Source of the DNA: an uncultured Sphingomonadaceae bacterium | Lineage (GTDB): Bacteria; Pseudomonadota; Alphaproteobacteria; Sphingomonadales; Sphingomonadaceae | NCBI GenBank assembly: GCA_947488625.1 | Contig: CANKZR010000001.1 | Span: forward strand, 1,612,001 to 1,676,000 | DNA length: 64,000 nt | Direction of reading: 5' to 3' | In this document: one piece after another, positions 62,198 to 64,000 of the stretch | Layout: each line of letters opens with the position of its first letter | Numbering within the stretch: position 1 is the stretch's first letter | The notes under the pieces: model-generated | Database searches by the model: none | Told to the model about the DNA's origin: nothing | The model's input: only the letters and a program-made list of their open reading frames with translations | Translations under genes and position numbers: made by a program

Positions 62198-62854
62198 TCA
62201 GGACATTGGCGCCAGCTTGCGCTCTGCCAGGGGCACGCCGAAAAAGACCTGTCCCTCGCGGCGCACGAGCAATACCTCGTCCCCCTCGTGAATGACGCTC
62301 GCATTCTCATGTGGCTCGAGCATGACGTAATGCGCATGGCCATGCCGGTCGCGCACTTTCGTTCTGGCCGGCGAGCCGCGAGCGGCCCTGCCGGTGGTGA
62401 TGGTGCCGCGCCGTCCGACGAGGCTGTTGAGCCCGACGGCACTGGTCTCGTCCTGCGGCAGGAGGCGGCCTAGCGGGCGCACCAGCACGGCGGTTGCAGG
62501 CAGGCTCGCCCCGCCGGAAAACAGCGCGGCGAGGCCCGCATAGAGAGGGCTGCCCGTAAGATCGGTGGCAAACAGCTGGATGCTCATCCCGATCAACGTG
62601 AAAAGGAGCAGGAAAACCACCAGCCACACCATCAGCGGCACCCGCCCCAGGCCCAGCAAGGTAAGTACGGCCCCGCCAAATCCGGCAGTCGGCGCTTCTA
62701 CCGCGTCGGCGTCAAAATCGGGTGCATCCGCATCAAGGCCGACATCACCGCCGAAATCGAAATCGCCGAGACCTATCAGTTGCAACACGAGAGCGAGCAC
62801 CAACAACCCGAAAGCGATGGCAAATGGCAGGTTGTAATCGGCAAGCAGGCTCAT
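62198..62854 (-). CDS. YqiJ-like inner-membrane protein with OB-fold (NfeD-related)
   Basis: A 218-residue protein with an N-terminal helix (YNLPFAIAFGLLVLALVLQLIGL), an acidic Asp-rich linker (residues about 32-50), two or three further helices and a C-terminal OB-fold-like domain (LVGRRGTITTGRAARGSPARTKVRDRHGHAHYVML). Proteins of this type partner with flotillins. ATG 62854 gives the normal start; an ATG eight codons upstream adds basic residues. Confidence 0.78.
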   Translation of the reverse strand: MSLLADYNLPFAIAFGLLVLALVLQLIGLGDFDFGGDVGLDADAPDFDADAVEAPTAGFGGAVLTLLGLGRVPLMVWLVVFLLLFTLIGMSIQLFATDLTGSPLYAGLAALFSGGASLPATAVLVRPLGRLLPQDETSAVGLNSLVGRRGTITTGRAARGSPARTKVRDRHGHAHYVMLEPHENASVIHEGDEVLLVRREGQVFFGVPLAERKLAPMS

Positions 62855-63028
62855 CGTAACGCGCGCCGCCCGGCGCATTGCCGAGGGCGTCCTTTCATTT
62901 TGGGGCCAATTTTATCGGTGTCCCTTCCCGTCCCGTTCATATGGCAGAAATGTTGGAAAAAATCCAGAAATATCGGATGAAACGAGTCCGATTTTGACTG
63001 TTGCCGCACTTGGCCTAAGAGAAAATCA

Positions 63029-63526
63029 ATGCGCACGACTATTTCCCTTATCGCTTCCGGGATCACCCTTTCATTGGCCTCACCCGTGGTGGCGAAAGAC
63101 AGCCTCGGCGTGTTCGGGCAGTGGGGAGCATTTCGTGATTCTCAAGTCCCGCGTTGCTATGCCATTGCTACGGCTGAAGCATCCCGCAACCGCCGCGACT
63201 TCGAGCCTTACGCAAGCGTCGGCACCTGGCCACGCCGCAACATTCGCGCGCAGGTGCATTTCCGGTTGAGCCGCGAGTTGTCGGACAGTCCGCGAATACG
63301 GCTCGCCATCGGCGGACAAAGGTTCGATCTGACGGGAGGCGGCAGCGACGCGTGGGCGGCGAATGCGCAGGACGATGCGGCTATATTGGCGGCCATGCGG
63401 GCAGGCAGCCGACTTTATATCAGTGCGACCGACAACCGCGGCAATCGTTTTACCGATCGCTATTCGCTGCAAGGCGCAGCAACCGCGCTGGATGCAGCGC
63501 AGGTGGGGTGCGCGCAACTGCGCTAG
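63029..63526 (+). CDS. Secreted hypothetical protein
   Basis: A 165-residue protein with a signal peptide (MRTTISLIASGITLSLASPVVAKD). The mature part begins with FGQWGAFRDSQVPRCYAIATAE and has a cysteine near each end (Cys43 and the final CAQLR). The pattern of a W-x-x-F-R start, a cysteine and a FDLTGGGSDAWAANAQDD core resembles invasion-associated locus B-like proteins, but the match is weak. Location: periplasm, from the signal peptide. It converges on the barrel gene across a hairpin. Confidence 0.7.
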   Translation: MRTTISLIASGITLSLASPVVAKDSLGVFGQWGAFRDSQVPRCYAIATAEASRNRRDFEPYASVGTWPRRNIRAQVHFRLSRELSDSPRIRLAIGGQRFDLTGGGSDAWAANAQDDAAILAAMRAGSRLYISATDNRGNRFTDRYSLQGAATALDAAQVGCAQLR

Positions 63527-63536
63527 CCACGAAAAA

Positions 63537-63562
63537 GGGCCGGAGGATCGCTCCCCCGGCCC
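63537..63562. terminator. Bidirectional terminator
   Basis: GGGCCGG (63537-63543) and CCGGCCC (63556-63562) form a seven-base stem with a 12-base loop. AAAAA precedes it, which gives a T-run for the minus-strand gene; the plus-strand tract is CTTC, weaker. Confidence 0.6.
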
Positions 63563-63584
63563 CTTCATTCGATGGTCTATTCGA

Positions 63585-64000
63585 TCAGAAACGGTAACCA
63601 AAGCCCACCGCGACCTGATGACGATCCAGATCGGCATCGAAGCGATCGCTTTCGCCAGTGTCGTCGTCGAAGAAGTCATCGTCGTTGAAGTCGAATTCGC
63701 CTTCGGAATACTTGGAATAGCGATATTCCAGCTTCACGAAGGTGTTCTCGCTCATGGCATATTCCGCACCAGCGCCTACGCGCCAGCCGTCAAGATCCAG
63801 GTCGGTTTCAAGCTCGTCTGTGCCGTTGTCGGCCAGCAGGTTGAAGCGAGCGTTGGTGTAACCGCCCTTGGCGTAGACAAGCAGGTTGTCACCGGCCAGG
63901 ACACCTGCACGCGCACCGACGTAAATGTCGCGTCCGGTGCTGAGTTCAGCGCCGAAGCCGAGGTCTTCCAGATCACCGTCGACGACTTCGGTTTCTGCGG
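63585..64000 (-). CDS. Outer-membrane beta-barrel protein (porin/OmpA-barrel-like), N-terminal part outside the window
   Basis: About 137 residues of the C-terminal part. Alternating strands (DIYVGARAGVLAGDNLLVYAKGGYTNARF, GWRVGAGAEYAMSENTFVKLEYRYSKY, HQVAVGFGYRF) end in a final phenylalanine, the BAM recognition signature. An acidic loop (EFDFNDDDFFDDD) lies between strands. It resembles small opacity/OmpA-like porins of alphaproteobacteria. The start codon is beyond base 64000. Confidence 0.88.
   Translation of the reverse strand, partial: AETEVVDGDLEDLGFGAELSTGRDIYVGARAGVLAGDNLLVYAKGGYTNARFNLLADNGTDELETDLDLDGWRVGAGAEYAMSENTFVKLEYRYSKYSEGEFDFNDDDFFDDDTGESDRFDADLDRHQVAVGFGYRF

Overview
The window is a GC-rich (roughly 60-65 % by eye), densely packed chromosomal segment of an alphaproteobacterium. 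Sphingomonadales, probably Erythrobacteraceae, is the best guess. Support comes from the lapA-pyrF-trpF-trpB-trpA-accD-folC order, the CckA and CpdR cell-cycle phosphorelay proteins, a SapC-family protein, tandem DUF4139 proteins, and SOS boxes of the alphaproteobacterial GTTC-N7-GTTC type. The taxonomic call is inference. I saw no insertion sequence, prophage, CRISPR array or rRNA; there is one tRNA (Val-GAC). The left edge cuts purB and the right edge cuts an outer-membrane beta-barrel gene.

Layout. 0-10.6 kb: nucleotide, tryptophan, fatty-acid and folate biosynthesis (purB, lapA, pyrF, trpF, trpB, two tiny membrane genes, trpA, accD, folC), then an AmpG-like permease and an rRNA-modification pair (RluB-like, RsmD). 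10.7-17.5 kb: a secreted hypothetical protein, a UvrD/PcrA helicase with an SOS box, a Crp/Fnr regulator, small proteins and an RhlE-like RNA helicase. 17.6-21.9 kb: an FAD-linked oxidase, SapC, a strong candidate for an unannotated ~100-nt small RNA, an N-formylglutamate amidohydrolase, cpdR and tRNA-Val. 21.9-30.4 kb: a fatty-acid degradation locus, with merR-fadD on one strand and thiolase, a hydroxyacyl-CoA dehydrogenase/hydratase, an acyl-CoA dehydrogenase and a 2-nitropropane-dioxygenase-like flavoprotein on the other, around a perfect 14-bp palindrome.

30.4-33.3 kb: a compact type III polyketide synthase, methyltransferase and FAD-oxidoreductase cassette, the best candidate for a little-described biosynthetic system. 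33.3-45.4 kb: icd, a GNAT-nitrilase fusion, a secreted hypothetical, putP, a Kef-type antiporter, alaS, a methyltransferase and recA with its SOS box. 45.5-51.8 kb: two tandem DUF4139 secreted proteins (one with an odd polyproline plus TonB-box-like insert), cckA and a DUF2062 protein. 51.9-59.1 kb: smpB, a stand-alone CinA-like domain, DUF885, DUF805, dapA, a soluble lytic transglycosylase, a SpoU methyltransferase and greB. 59.2-64 kb: an ECF sigma factor with a membrane partner, a flotillin/YqiJ pair, a secreted hypothetical and the partial barrel protein.

How the parts connect. CckA and CpdR belong to one phosphorelay. The MerR regulator sits in a position to control both arms of the beta-oxidation locus. 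recA and the UvrD-like helicase share an SOS operator type. Several genes (uvrD-like, kef-like, greB) have promoter-like elements so close to the start codon that leaderless mRNAs are likely. All of this is read by eye; no database search or folding program was run.
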